From Kappaphycus alvarezii (lineage: Eukaryota; Rhodophyta; Florideophyceae; Gigartinales; Solieriaceae), in contig NADL03000590.1 of the NCBI GenBank assembly GCA_002205965.3, positions 3,911,001-3,975,000 of the forward strand: 64,000 bases of DNA, given 5' to 3'. This document shows positions 32,441 to 45,700 of the stretch, one piece after another; positions within the stretch are counted from its first letter, which is position 1, and each line of letters opens with the position of its first letter. The notes under the pieces are model-generated. The model saw only the letters and a program-made list of their open reading frames with translations. It had not been told where the DNA came from and ran no database searches. The translations under genes were made by a program, and so were the position numbers.

Positions 32441-34041
32441 TTCGGAAATTGGAGAGGATGAAAAGGGAAACTTAAACCTCTTTGAGACCCCAAATCACGA
32501 AAAAGCAATAGAAATGTGATTAGAACTAAGAGACGGAAATCAATATGCCAAGAGACTTCGAAAAATATGTTATGTTTTATGGTGGGAGTCTCATTCTCAA
32601 ATCAAAGAACACGATGACGGGCTACGACTGTTAGCATTTGCATGTTCGCAATTTCCGGAACTTGTAAATGGAACTATGCAAGGAGATGTGAAAGATGGGC
32701 GCAATTTCTCTCAAAGAGGAGATGGAGCCACACGGGTCGGGCTTCTGTTCGGTTGCCGTCCAGGGGATGAATTTTTAAACAGGTATGTGATGGCAGGTTG
32801 GTTGAGACATCTACGGCAGGTGTTTGGCAAGGAAGGGAGATAGAGCGATTACATGCAAGGCATATTCGGGAAGATGGCGTGGAAGCGTCAGGGAATCTCA
32901 TTATTTACAGCAGAAAGTAGATGGAAGGTGGCCTCTAGGCGGTCCTGCAGAAAGCCCATGGCGCCTGGCTGATCCTTTAATTTGTAAACCCACATCCATT
33001 ACATCAAATATTCTAGGAACAATAAGTCTCATTTTCCGAACAGTGAAATCCCATAGTTTGTGACGTACTCCGACCGGTTGATCGTGATTGAGGGTAAGAG
33101 AGTAGTATCCCCACGCCGGCGGAGGCGCACGCGGACAGCACCCGGTATTTATTGACTTCAAAAATAGACCGGGTAGACCCGGTGGTCCGAGAATGGGCCC
33201 ACTAGCCCCAGCTGTAATTACCGACGACGACAGTCAATTACAGTGGACGAATCATGACAGTACGTGGCAGCGAGCGGATTGCTTACTGTCAGCACAGCAG
33301 AAGCTGGCGAAGATGCAGATGTAGCGACTGAGCTAAAAGGTTTGCACAATATTTGTGCACAGTTATCCCCAATTTGATTCAAATTCATGAATCGTTTGCT
33401 GTCATCTAACATACCTTATTACGGCATTCGACATCTAGCAATCTTCTAGCTTCGGCACTGAGTCTGGGTAGCCCCATAATCGAAAACCATCGACATTTGC
33501 TCGTAAACCCATCAAATCGACGATTAGAAATATACACTAGTAGCTCTACAAACCTGGACCAATGCCATTGGGCAAGGGGCGTTCTCTTTCCACGACAAGT
33601 CGGTCGATGGTCACTTTCAACGCCGCCTACTTGTTGCCTAGGCTATGAGATACATCTTAGTGAGTGGAAATGCTTAGTTGTTCTTACCGAAGGTCCTGCG
33701 ACATGATTGAATGAAATTTCATAGGACTCCTTACCGTCGGGCCACCCGCCGTAATACATTGCTATTTACTTCTCAAGAAACTGACTTTCTATAGTATCAA
33801 CTAAACCCCAAAATCCCCTCTCGGGAATTACAAACTTGAATGCAAGACATTAAAAATTGATGCAAGTAAGTTTGACCAAAATGTCGAGCAGAGAGTGCAC
33901 AAATCTCTACTTGCGACCCTGTTATTTCATGAAATAGACTTCCAGAATTAGGGAAGGACGGAACTACCTTTGTTGTTAGTAGGAGATGCCGGCAGGCAAC
34001 ATTTATGAGCTTAAAAGTATCTACAAGGGAGAGAGAGACCT
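32441..34041. other. No recognisable gene
   Basis: Only short unrelated frames are present. A frame near 32500-32640 (RDGNQYAKRLRKICYVLWW) looks coding in character but is short and unidentified. It may belong to the gene at 32096. Confidence 0.4.
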
Positions 34042-34905
34042 CTATTGAATTACTAGCGTAAGACTGTTGCAGCTCTTTTTGGTAAAGCTTTCTGCAATTG
34101 ATTGCAACCGCAATTCGCTGTTAAACCAAGAGCACAGGATAAGCGAGACTCGTCGGTTTTCGGCGACAGGGCTGGTCCCTTTTCGATATGCCATGTATTC
34201 GGAAATACGGTACCGTCTAGCTTCGGTGCCATGACCAACAGAACCGTAGATATCGAAAGCAATGGGGTTAAATTCCATCTCAAGGTCATCACACAGGTCT
34301 TGATAATGTCCCCTCATGACTTCATCGGTTCGGGGCAGGAGGAGGGATTTATCGGAGTACGGAGAACGACTATACGGTGCAGAGTGGGGGATGATCACAG
34401 AAACATCGTACCCTTGTGGGCGCGGGGAGAATTGGGGTCATCAGTAAGGAGGTCAAGGCGGCGACGGCTAAATGCCGGGAGATGAGCATCCTAGGGGATT
34501 TCAATTCGTCAGTTGGGCGGAAGGCGACATAGAGGAGTTTGACCCGAACCGCACCTTTCAAATATTGAAGAATCAAATCGACTTACCTCTGAGAAGAGTA
34601 TTTCACGGAGAGTAGTGTTGCGATGAACGCAGCCATCTTCGCAAGAGCAAACAGAACCATGGTGCCGGGAGATGTCGAGCATCGGGGCTGAGCGGAGTTC
34701 GGAACTAACACAGAATTGGCAGCGCTCGGCACCTGAGAAAAGCTGGAAACCGAACCGGAAGGAAACGAGAGTACGCCATACTTCCGGAGCGACGTGGTCT
34801 CCGAGGGAACTTTGGGGTACGGCGGAAATCGGACTTATGGCGCTCAGGGTGTTGATGGATTCCAAGCGCATGTAGAACTGGGTGAGTGCCGCAGGTAGGG
34901 TAGCG
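34042..34905 (-). mobile_element. Second LINE-like family (family B), endonuclease-domain remnant
   Basis: On the minus strand 34509-34871 reads LVSFRFGFQLFSGAERCQFC, then LDISRHHGSVCSCEDGCVHR and NTTLREILF. This corresponds to the family pattern of a CxxC finger followed by H-x-x-x-C-x-C and RHNxLR. Next come LPPN/DELK and a short Arg-Pro-rich block, DVSVIIPHSAPYS near 34380 (the Asp strand of a restriction-like nuclease), and FNPIAFDIYGSVG with a terminal helix to 34042. The domain order parallels family A but the sequence is different, so it is another non-LTR clade. It has many frame changes and no reverse transcriptase. Confidence 0.6.
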
Positions 34906-35215
34906 AGACGGAGCAGAGAGCGTGTATCTTTCCTTTGAGATTGTCTGTAGCCAGGTACTGACAGTTTCGTAGAAAAGATGAGTGGGAAGCGTTTTAATGT
35001 CAGAAGGGCCGGTACTCAAAGGTGAGGCGAAAGCCCTTGAGTTTCGGAAACTTGATGGAGGGAATCATGTCTAATCGAAAGGAAGGGGGAGTGTATATCA
35101 GGAAGGAGGCTCTGGACCGGGGGAGGCGAGAGACCACGTAAGCGACGTATCATGCATTTGCTAGAGATGTTCAATAAGGGTCAGACCGAGACCCCCTAGA
35201 CGGCTGGGCGATTGG

Positions 35216-35266
35216 AGTAGATCGAATATATCTTCCAACTGTAAAAACACCCAAAAATTCCCCCAT
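35216..35266 (+). repeat. Orphan terminal motif shared with the family A area at 12.0 kb
   Basis: GATCGAATATATCTTCCA followed by GTAAAAACACCCAAAAATTC and a C run closely matches 12005-12050 (GATCGCATATATCTTCCA, GTAAAAAACCCTAACCC). There is no coding part beside it. Confidence 0.5.
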
Positions 35267-35469
35267 TGGACAAGCTGCCAGTACTCCGATGACATGGGAC
35301 TAGTCGATACTTGGAATAGCATTCACAGTCCAAAGACGAAGGCCTCGGCTATGGTGTTGAATAGAGTGAATTGATTTACCGCTTCGGTACCCGAGTCGGG
35401 TACAAGTTGACCTACTGAGTCAAACTAAATACTAACCGATCGGTAACGACTTGAACAAAAGTCTAAGGG

Positions 35470-35734
35470 AGCCACTGCAATGATTCTTACCCGTACGGAT
35501 TAATTACTGCTGACGCAGTGAGAGCGACACTAGACCGTTCGGATAAGTGAGAAGAGAACAAAATACGAATAGACTGGCCCTTATCGGTGTTTTGTTGCCC
35601 CATTGTAATTCCGACACGGTGAAATAAAACAGAGAATACATGCACATATGCATATACCATTGAGGTTCCGGCTTCCCGTTCTCGGTAATTAGATTTTGGA
35701 TGACTCAGACCTAAGTCATTCCGACACGCCCCCT
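35470..35734 (-). repeat. Probable 3' LTR of Copia-3 (start clear, end not)
   Basis: On the minus strand TGTCGGAATGAC follows a polypurine tract at 35735-35744. A related TGTCGGAATTAC recurs 130 bases on. No second LTR is in the window, so the far end is a guess. Confidence 0.4.
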
Positions 35735-36290
35735 CGAGGGCCGGGCAAGGCGGATTCCGATATGCAACCAAGCCGTTCTCGGTGTTGAAGCAGTGCATCT
35801 CCAATGATGATCTTGGTCAGAATGTCTGCTCTGTTTTCTGTCGACGGAGTGTAGTGTACTGTAACCGTTCGGTGAGATACAGCATCCTTGACGTAGTGAT
35901 ACCGGATACCAATGTGCTTGACCTTACGGAGTCCCTGTACATCTTCCGTCCATCGGGACGGCTCGGGTGTCATAACGTGCCCCCAAAGCAAACCTTCCGG
36001 AGACGAAACCGGTTTTCCGGCCATTCAAAATCACGACGGATTTGGGCTTCTTGTGGGAGCAACGTGAAACAGGTACCTGATTGGCTAAGTAAACCGCCTC
36101 CATAGGCCGTACGGCTTACAAGTGTTGTAATTGGAATGACGGAAAATATGTGGAATGGCGAAGTAGAAGCATTTGACTGGTCCACATGGATGCAGGAGGT
36201 ACTGGTCAGGGAGACGGTGGCTTTGACTGTAATGGACTGTAATGGACTGTAATGGACTGAAATGGACTGTAAAGGGGCACGTGCCACGAC
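35716..36290 (-). pseudogene. Copia-type RNase H, 3' end of a third Copia element (Copia-3)
   Basis: The minus strand reads KHIGIRYHYVKDAV, then VHYTPSTENRADILTK, the diagnostic C-terminus of Copia RNase H (35716-36024). Upstream in another frame is LLPQEAQIRRDFEWPENRFR. The reading frame runs through a purine-rich GAGGGGGCG into a TGTCGGAATGAC sequence that looks like an LTR start. Nothing of the reverse transcriptase or integrase is found farther upstream. The sequence there is interrupted by a 10-bp tandem repeat at 36231-36270. Confidence 0.75.
36231..36270. repeat. Tandem repeat of a 10-bp unit (AATGGACTGT), four copies
   Basis: Four consecutive units with one mismatch, preceded by a partial unit, are read directly. 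Confidence 0.95.
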
Positions 36291-39200
36291 ATAACTTGGT
36301 TGTTTGTCAAGAGATTTAGGCCAGCGTGTCGATTACGCCACGCTGGCTGTTAACACTCTGACATTAGACTAGCATGTCAATTTAGCCAGCGATTGCTGAC
36401 GCAGGCAGGACATGTGGCTGTGGAGGCAATTGGACATAATACAGTGTCGTGTGAAATTGTGCATGCACGGATATAGTGATTTTGTACCAACATGGAAAGC
36501 AGGAATGAACTACAATGTCCATTGGTGTGACAGTATGGCGGAAAGAGCTTGGACACTGAGATGACTGAGTTGAAGAAAGAAGAAGTTGTTGATTACAGTA
36601 GGCTATTAGGGCATGATTTAGTAGTTTTCTGGATACACTTACTTGATACACATTTTCCGCCCACTTGATGACAAGGATTGTGGTCGGTTGAGTTGTGAGG
36701 TAGAGTTGGAACTATTATGGGTTCGGCAGACATAGCTTCACAATGTAAGCCTTGCGGCCAAGCTCAACCTCCGGTAAATCGGGTGAAGCGACTCTTCAAC
36801 TTTCAACTTCTCAGCTTCCCTTTTCCCAGATACCTTGTCATTCATAATTCTCAGACATATCACACGATGTTTTCATCGAAGACCGGGACTTTTTTTGTGC
36901 AGAATCAAAGAAAATTTTTCTGTTTTCAAAAATGAAATCTTCTTATGGAAGAAAAAGATGCATTATTTGGTTCCGCGGAATTAACTTTACGTAAATCCGT
37001 TTCAGAGTGTTTTCACGAAAACGTAAGGAGGGACTCCTTAATACGTAACTTCTTCAAGTTTCATACCACTAGCGACATAGAAACAATCGGCATTAAAAAC
37101 AGATGATCAACCTCCAATACCCCGACTCTCGTTCATATTTTCCAACTTTACTAACTTTTATTAAGAGGTCATCTAGAAGCGTAACGGTACCGTTAGAAAA
37201 ATTGGGAAGCCTTTATCTCAAATTTGAGATTCGGGTACGAATATTTTTAATTCATTTCTTCGAGGAGGAATTGTTGTGTTGCGGATGTATGGTTTTTTTC
37301 CTTCTCAAAAAGTAAATGTATAAAATTCATGCATAAAACTATTGTAAGTCGCTTAGTCTCGCCTAAAACAATCTTCATTTTTCGATTTACTCACTATCTG
37401 TCGATTTAAATTTTAACGCATATATGCTCCGAAGTTAATCAAGCCTCCTGAGATAAGTTAAACACGGAAATAATTTTTTCATCAGTTTATATTTTCCTGA
37501 ATTTTTTTTCAGGAGTATATGCAGGATGAAAAGTTTATATGATACCAAAAAGAGGTTCAAGAATCTTGAGTTTAATTTAAATACAGTATTTGTGAGAGTC
37601 TGGCAATTTTTTACGATCGCATTTTATGACAAAAGGACTATAAGGTACACTTAAAACTTATTTTGTAGAGGTAGAACCTTATAAATTGACATAAAGGGTC
37701 ATCAAATTCCAGAAACGGGGTAGGAATCTCCTCGGATGCCTTAATCAAAACAATGTATGCTTTATGTGGGGCATCAGAAATGGATTGCTTGATTAATAAT
37801 AGGTGTCCGCACCAGCCTTGTTAATTTTTTGCTTGTATGAATCAGAAGAATGTACAAGAAATGTCCTAAAAAGTTTTACGAGAACTATCTCGAAGTTATA
37901 ATTGAGCTATGTTTACAAAATAAGAATCAAAAATGCAGTATTTATCGACAACCATCCAATATTTGCTGAAAATGTCTGCAGCACACTTGGGAAACTATTG
38001 ATACCCACTTCCAGCGGGAAAAATCAATAAATTCATGAGGGCTTTACATATTATCGTGTATTTTTATTATTACAACGTGACAAATCGGTAGTCCTGTCGA
38101 GAATACGCTCGTTTCTTGAAGGTTAGACAGACCCCTAATGCAATTCTATTCAAGTATCTTGAATTTGTAAATGAGGGGCGCACATGTCTCCAGAAAAAGT
38201 AAAAACAGTGTTCTATTCCAGTTTTAAGGATTTTTCTTCAAATTCGTATCTTAATGTTAAGTAAAGTTGTATTTATACGCCTTTAAGATATATTAACTTA
38301 TTTCTATTAATAGGCCTTCTTCGAATACTTTCGAACAATTCCCGCTATTTCGTGATCTATTTCGATTCATTAATGGACTTTTTCGGTAGAAAAGTTCTTC
38401 CTGCGCTGCTCTGATAAACCCTTCATTTCTGTCTCATACCTCTCTTAAGCTCTCTGTCAAAGCTTAGAAGCTTTTTAAAGACCATACGAGTAAGTTTGAC
38501 TGTATAATCATCAGTTCTGGCATATTATTCTCCGATCCTAGCATCTCTGTCGTCAAGTTCTATTCTAAGGTATAGGGGACTGGGGATCTGAGCAGAGAGA
38601 AAAAGTATAAAATCATTTTTTAAGTCCAACCTTTAGAAATTTTCCCTCTTTTTATCTTTTGGTGCCCCGCTGATTGATTTTATCGATTGATTTGGAGACT
38701 ATCGAAATTTAGATTTGCCTTATATCCTCTTTTGTGTAACTGCGAGCCAGTGTCGACTCATTACGGTCATTTTACTTCTTTTACCGTCCTCTTGTTTTCC
38801 TACAATTGTAATATGAGATCATGTAATGGTTGATTTCTATTTCCGAACCCGTCAGATAGATTAAATATCAATACGTTATTATGAAAATTTCTTTTTAGTT
38901 CCCCCAATAGTTGGTGATTGGTTAGCCTAAACTACCTTTAACACCCCTATAAATGAAAGATTTTAGTTTCTTACATTAAATATGCAGTACAGGATTAAGA
39001 ATAAGTTATCTCAAGGTATAAATACCTTTAAATAATTCGTATATTGGACTTGTTGATTTGAATGCGAAAAGTTATATTTAAAAATTATTTCACTGCTCGA
39101 TCAAAATTAGTTCAATGCAAATAGTGTTCAAAATCCTTCGAATGACCTTCATAATCAGCTGAAATGTTCGTCAGATAACTTCCTGCACATCTAACCGACA

Positions 39201-42061
39201 CCTATTATTCAGTTAGTTTTCATTTTATTATCTTTAGTTCCCACATTTTCATGAGAAATTAACTGCTTCTGGTGAACCAAATAGCCATAGTATTCGTTTT
39301 ATAAGGTCTAACTTGGTTCCTATTTTCGGTTCTAAGTGGTAACTAGGCTAGTTCAAAAGCTTAAAAGAATCCCTTAAACTGTAGCTAGTGTCTATCCGTG
39401 GTAGAGATGTCCTCATATGATTACAAAACTCTTTATCATACAAAAATGTGCACTTACTAAAACATTTTTGGGAGCCCGTAAATATTTACTAAAAAACATA
39501 CTTTAAAAATATAGAATTACATGAAAGGGGTGTTCCGTGGCTTCAACTCTACAACTTTTCGGCTAAACAATTCATCTACAGGTATATAACGGATAAATTG
39601 TAGCAAATTGGCACTAAAATCGAAGGTCATGAAATAAGTCAATGTAGTTCGTACCCTGAATAGTGCTAAAATTACGAAAAATTTTGTTTTGATCGATCTT
39701 CACCACAGTTGAAAGTATAAGTTAGAAAAAACAACAGAAAAATAATATGTTTACTTAAAAAACTAGCCCTATCCTTTTACTCGTATTTGGAAAATGGTTT
39801 GATAGAAAATATCCATTTGACAAGCATAACTGGCTTTCTATAAAAATTGATCAAAAATAACAGTTAAATTTCAAGATCCCCCCAAAGATTAGTGTACGTT
39901 ACTCTTAGAGCTATACAGTAGACTGTATTTTTTTAATTTTTAATTTTTTTGGAGACCTTTACATTCTCTTATCAGATTTGATACATTTATCCATGTAATA
40001 TATGGTCATTAGAATTTGAGTCCTTTACAGAATATATGATGGGGATGAAATTTTTTCAGCTGAAAAATGGGTACAAAACGCTCATACTGAATGTAAAATA
40101 CCCCATTTGGAACAGTAATATTCTGGAATAATTATAAGGCGTGTCTCTGAAAGACTGAAAATAATCAAATTCTAGCTTTTTGTATGCAAAAAGATACTTT
40201 TCTTTTCAGTACTTTCGTTGTATAATTGTGAAAACCTGTAAGTAAAAACTTTTGTGGCAATTAAAGTGTCTTTTTCTATCTGTTATTCTCTTAATATTAT
40301 GATTCCTTTGGAGTGAACGCACCGTTTGCCCTTCACTGTATGGTTGACTTTATAAAACTTTCACATGCACCGCTCGAGTTTATATTTTTAACATCGTGCT
40401 CTTCTTAAATCCGATCGAGGATCACGTTCAAATGTAGTACTGACTGCTGGGAGCTTCGTAAATTCAGATCATATTTACTTTCTAAGAAGACTGTAAACTT
40501 TATTACTTCCCATGACACTCCTTTTTTGATCCTAAAAACTAGAGTAGTACATAACATATTTTACGTCAGACCAAATTCATTTCAGAACTCTAATTTAAAT
40601 TTTGGTAAAATCCAGAAAGAGAGACATTTCTCCTTATTCTCGATAATTAGTATTCAATTCAATATTAATTACCTCTGAGGGCGACAAAGGAAAAAATATT
40701 GTCATAAGGCTAGGAAAATAATGAGAATATGAATTTGGGGTCATTGAAAGGGTTTCTTTAAAATATCCAATTAAATAGAAACTTTTGAGATAAAAAGGGA
40801 ATAAATTACTCCTAAGTACCCATTATTTTCCAAAGGTAACCTATTATGAATTAAAGGAATCTGTTTGGAGTACAACAAATTTTGAGAATAACTCGTGCTA
40901 GTAAAATAGAGAAAATTTAATGATACTCCGAAGAAAACACGAGAAAGTTACGCACTCAGTTTTAATTTAGACGAAGGGTTTTTTCGTCAAGTGATGTATT
41001 TGGCTTTATGTTTTTCGACAATTTTACGATGAATTAGTAATATTTAATCTATTCCATAATTAAATACATTTTTGCCTATGCAAATTCCCTACATACTCAT
41101 TTGATGGACATAACTGAGAGTTTCTCTATCTAATGCGCCTAAAGATTACCCAAATTCAACAAAGCAAGAAATTAGTTCTTTGAAATATAGGGACATTGAA
41201 ATTCATGGGCTGCACAGCATCCATTTCCATGCGGACTAGACATTCGATTATTTTCTCCTCGACAGCATCGGCGTAGTTTCTGGTCAAGTACAAGTTTTAA
41301 AAAAACTGTCCACTTATTTTCAACTAATAGGTAGATCAATCTATGATACCAGTCAGATGCTCCTTGCATTCTCTGGCGATCTATTTATTCCATTTATATT
41401 ATCAAGATTTGCTTACCGTGAAATCCGTCTTCGTACAATTTCTCTATTGCTCATAATTTTCTCTTTTCACTGAAACAATTTCTTCTAAATTCAAGAATTA
41501 CTATGAAATGACATACCTGACTCACAAAGAGCGCATTTGGCGCAGAAGACTAAGCACAAAAACACTTCTTCCGTACTACTAAGCTTATAGCCTACTTTTT
41601 AATGCTAATTTTGATAGAAAAGGATTTGCTTTACATACTGACCCCTTGCATGTCCGTTTTGAGCTCAAATACCGATACATAGAGGAGATTCGTGGGCAAT
41701 ATTTTTAAAAATAATTTCCTGTGGAAAAAAAAAGCCTCAAGAGGATTTCAAAATTTCGTCTAAATGGATATCGTTGCCGTCATGATGGAAAAGTTTGATT
41801 CCAAGTACTCGAGTCATTGCTGAGCTTCATCTATCATGTTACGTTGAAGAATATATTTTGAAGTAGAAGATTCAGTGAAACCTTCTACGTTTTCACTTTA
41901 TAATGTAATAGAGAGCAGAAAGTTAATCCTCATCGTCAATCCGCTATTGGGTTATCGTCTCCGGTAAAGATGTATTCTAAAGGAAAAACTTGATGCCTGA
42001 AAATCTTACAAAATCTTGCATTATTCATAGTCTTGATTTCAAGTACTTCACTTAATATGTA

Positions 42062-42787
42062 ATGCTAAATCGTGCTTTTCCCTCATTGAAACATGGCTTT
42101 ATACACAAAAATATTTTGTACTCCATTTTTTCCGGCGTTTACATAATAAACCTCTGTTACACCGTCCTTTCTGGCTTTGTTGATGTTTTATTTGATGGAC
42201 AGAACGAGAGAGCGGGAGCGAGGGAGCCAGACAGGAGTGAAGGAGAGAGCGGGGGAGCAGGAGAGAGAGAGAAGGGCAGTAAGAGTGAGGGACCGAGGTG
42301 GAGAGATGAGAGAGGAGAAGGTGGTGAGGAACTTTACTCAGGTAGAAGATGGAGAGAGACCGAGGCTTATGTAGAATTCAAGGCAAGTCGACTGATGCTT
42401 TCTGTTGATCGAAGGAATTTTCCAGAAGACATGTACATGATGGTGAGTGTCTAACCCTAAACTTGCATGAGCTGATCTAAAGTGGATCAGCTCAAGCTAA
42501 CAGCACTGTACAGTGCATAAATATAACGGTCAAGTTCTAGGTTGAACGGTAAATTACAGTAATAACTGTAAGCCTCTTTGCGAGTTGTCAGCTGTCAGAA
42601 AAAGGCAAAGAAGTGAAATTACACTAACGTTATTCTCCAAGAATAATTTTCTCTCACTCAACTAGTCTTCAAAACTTACCGTGACATTATTTGACTGTTT
42701 CTTTTCTTTGCAGCTCATCTATGAGCGGACAAGCAGAGGTTACCATGAAAACTTACCTAAAGCAAGTCTCATTATTCCCATATCATG
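42062..42787 (+). CDS. Weak candidate two-exon gene spanning a purine-rich tract
   Basis: The frame from 42062 starts with a hydrophobic segment (YSIFSGVYIINLCYTVL). It then crosses a Glu/Arg/Gly-rich stretch encoded by the GA tract and continues FKASRLMLSVDRRNFPEDMY. A GTGAGT donor at 42442 and a CTTTTCTTTGCAG acceptor ending at 42713 would join it to LIYERTSRGYHENLPKASLI and a stop at about 42787. The splice signals lack the TACTAAC seen in the other introns here, and the protein is unknown to me. Confidence 0.15.
42198..42330. repeat. ~130-bp purine (GA)-rich tract
   Basis: The plus strand is almost entirely G and A (GAGAGAGCGGG, GGAGAGAGAGAGAAGGG-type runs). It lies in otherwise AT-rich DNA. 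Confidence 0.9.
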
Positions 42788-45700
42788 AGCAGGTACTCAA
42801 AAGAGGGGTGGAGTAAGCTTCGAGGTTGTCAGCTGGCTCGTATGCTGATCAAACCAGTTCTGTATCAACGTAAATTTCTCCAAAATTTATTAAAAGTCTT
42901 AAATGAATGTTTATTCTCTTACACGCATGTCTAGCGTTGGGAGAGAGAACGTTAAGAAACATTTAAAATACATTGATTTATATTGTTGGCCGAATATTTT
43001 GAATTGTTCCTAAAATAAATAATCATAGAGATTTGTACCTTTAAAATATAATTTACAGAATGAAAGGCGGAAGAAACATGTCTACTTCTCAATGTGCAAG
43101 TTTCAAAAACATCTGTATTTCGCATCATATAAGATTCCAAAAGGACATCCTTATTCTAGAAAACTATACCTAAGCATATCAAATTCATATTTTTGCTCCT
43201 GAAATCACCTTATTTCTACTTTCCTATGCAATTTTAGAGGCATAAAAAACGAAAAGAGGTAAAAGATGCGCTTGAAATCTCACTCTCCTCTTTATATTGT
43301 GAAATACAGCATTTATATCCAAGAACGTAATTGTTCATCGCGTGAGAGAGACCTTTCCCCGAAGTATGGTTGATGTATTTTCAAATACCGGCAACGGAAT
43401 GGTATAAGTCATTTCTACAAGTTTTCTCAGATTATGATCAGTGAAAAAATGACAGGGGGAGAAATATTCTCGAAGGAGTATTACATGCTCAGATGATACA
43501 CTGGTTCGTGAGCGCAGTATTTTTTAGCTTTATTAAACCATGGATGATTCGGATACGTGGAAGATGTTTCATATTTTAGGACATTCCAGAGAGCTGGGTA
43601 AAGGTTGTTCTACTTCTAGAGAGGTAAAAGTTGGACTCTAACGAAATTTTATTCAATTACACCTCAGGATCTATAGTACGAGTAATGGAGCACATGGGCA
43701 GCCTAAAAAGTAGATAATAGCTCAGTAAACATTCAGGAGGAATTTTATGTGACCACCATCCTTGCGTTTCGTAAGGATAGGATAAAAAGCGCTGAATATC
43801 ATCTGTCTGAGACTAGAGTGGTATTCCATTATGTTGTATACTATTTTTTATGATGTAGACCTGGAAACTCAAAAAAAAACTTTTATAGACCCTACTTTAG
43901 CCATTTTGGACATTTTAACTTCTATTTCAGACTCAAATAAAAAGTCCTAAATAAGACTCACGCATATGTAAAAAGCCTCTCATGCCTTTCAAAATACTCA
44001 AAATTGGCCAAAAAGGCCACATTATGTTTACTGAATACTAGCGCTAATGTTTTCTTCAATTACACTGGTGAAAACTTCTATCATCTCGCTCCCCGCTTTT
44101 CGACTCCTCGATAAGGATAAATGCTAATTTTAATAGTTTCCTTACCAGTGGTGGCGAACGTACGTATCTTAAAGCTTCACCTGGATCCTTTCTTGAAAAG
44201 AACATACATTTACTGTTTTGAAATCAAAGTATAGAATCTCCGTATTACAATATAAATTATATTACATTTATGATAAATAATGTTCAAAATGTCTGCATTG
44301 CGGTAAAATTCATTCACATAGTAGTATTTTCGTGCATTTCACTGCTCGAAAAACTATTATATCTGTTTCTGAAATTTTAATGGCAGTATTAACGTCACGC
44401 TGAAATCATCGAAACTAGGTACATTTTCAAGAAGGACTTGATAATGAGCGCTCTGAATTTTTGCGCAAAAAATGACGTAAGCATTGGCCCTTGTCATGAT
44501 AAGATACTAGAGCCAAATCTGAAATTGCATTTTTGTTAATGATAAATATTTCTCCTTGCTTTTATCGATGAATTAGACTTCAAATTAATCTTTTTAAATA
44601 TAAGTGATAAGGAACCGAATGAATGTAAAGAGAAACTGAAGTACAGCCAATTTTTTTATACCTTTCATATCGATCCAGTATTTGTCTCTTATAGAACTAT
44701 GCCATAAAAAATAATGTGTATCATTTGGAATCGAGAAGTTTAATTCAGGCTAAACATAAATCGAAGAGAATAGGCTCAGTTATGCGAAATAATTCCTAAT
44801 TTAGGGGAAAATTTTGGTCGAAAGGAATCGAAAAATCTTATGCACTTCGAAATGAATCTTTAATTACGTATAGTTCAGCAGTTTTTGTGTTAAAGATTAA
44901 TTATGATGCAACTATAGATTTATTGTTTCACTGGATACTGTGCTTGGTTATTATGGCACAACTACTGGAGGCTCATTTATTTTGCCCTCCAAACGAAGCA
45001 CTATTTACTTAACTTGTACGCTTGAACACGAACATTGACAAAAAATAAGGTCTTGTTTAAAAAAGTGGTAATTTCAATATGTTCTGTTCCTTCAATTAAG
45101 AAATGCATAAAATTTTCCCCTTTACATTCAGTATCTGACAGCAACGAAGTTTAATTTTTTTGCCAAGCGTCATCCTCTTTAATTTAATCAAATATAAGAT
45201 TCCGCGAACACGATTTTATAGCAATATTTAACTCTTTCTTGACAAGGAAAGACTAAATACGCTCTTATACACGAATTATGTTACGGGCCTATTAAAGCCT
45301 AGTTTTTACGCTTTTACTCTCAACTGAAAAAAATTTAGTTAGAAATTTTGAATTATATTTGATCGATATTCATTTATATACCTATTACATACATTACTAT
45401 TAATTTATATATGGTATATGAAGAGGAGAATTTTCTACTTCATTCTAAAAAAAATTATCAAAATGAGCACAAAAATACGAGTTGTTACCCTGAAATTGTA
45501 ATTAATTAAGTATAAAAGGGGATTATTCAATGTGAGGACTTAAATATGTGAGTGGCATTTGGAAGAGAAATTAATATGGGAAAGGTTGAACGGTGCCGTT
45601 CAGATCGAGGCACAGCGCTATTCAACAAGCGGCGGACGACCAACACCGGAGCAAGATTTATGTACTGACAGCTCCTTTCCACTCCTCATACAGAATTCAT

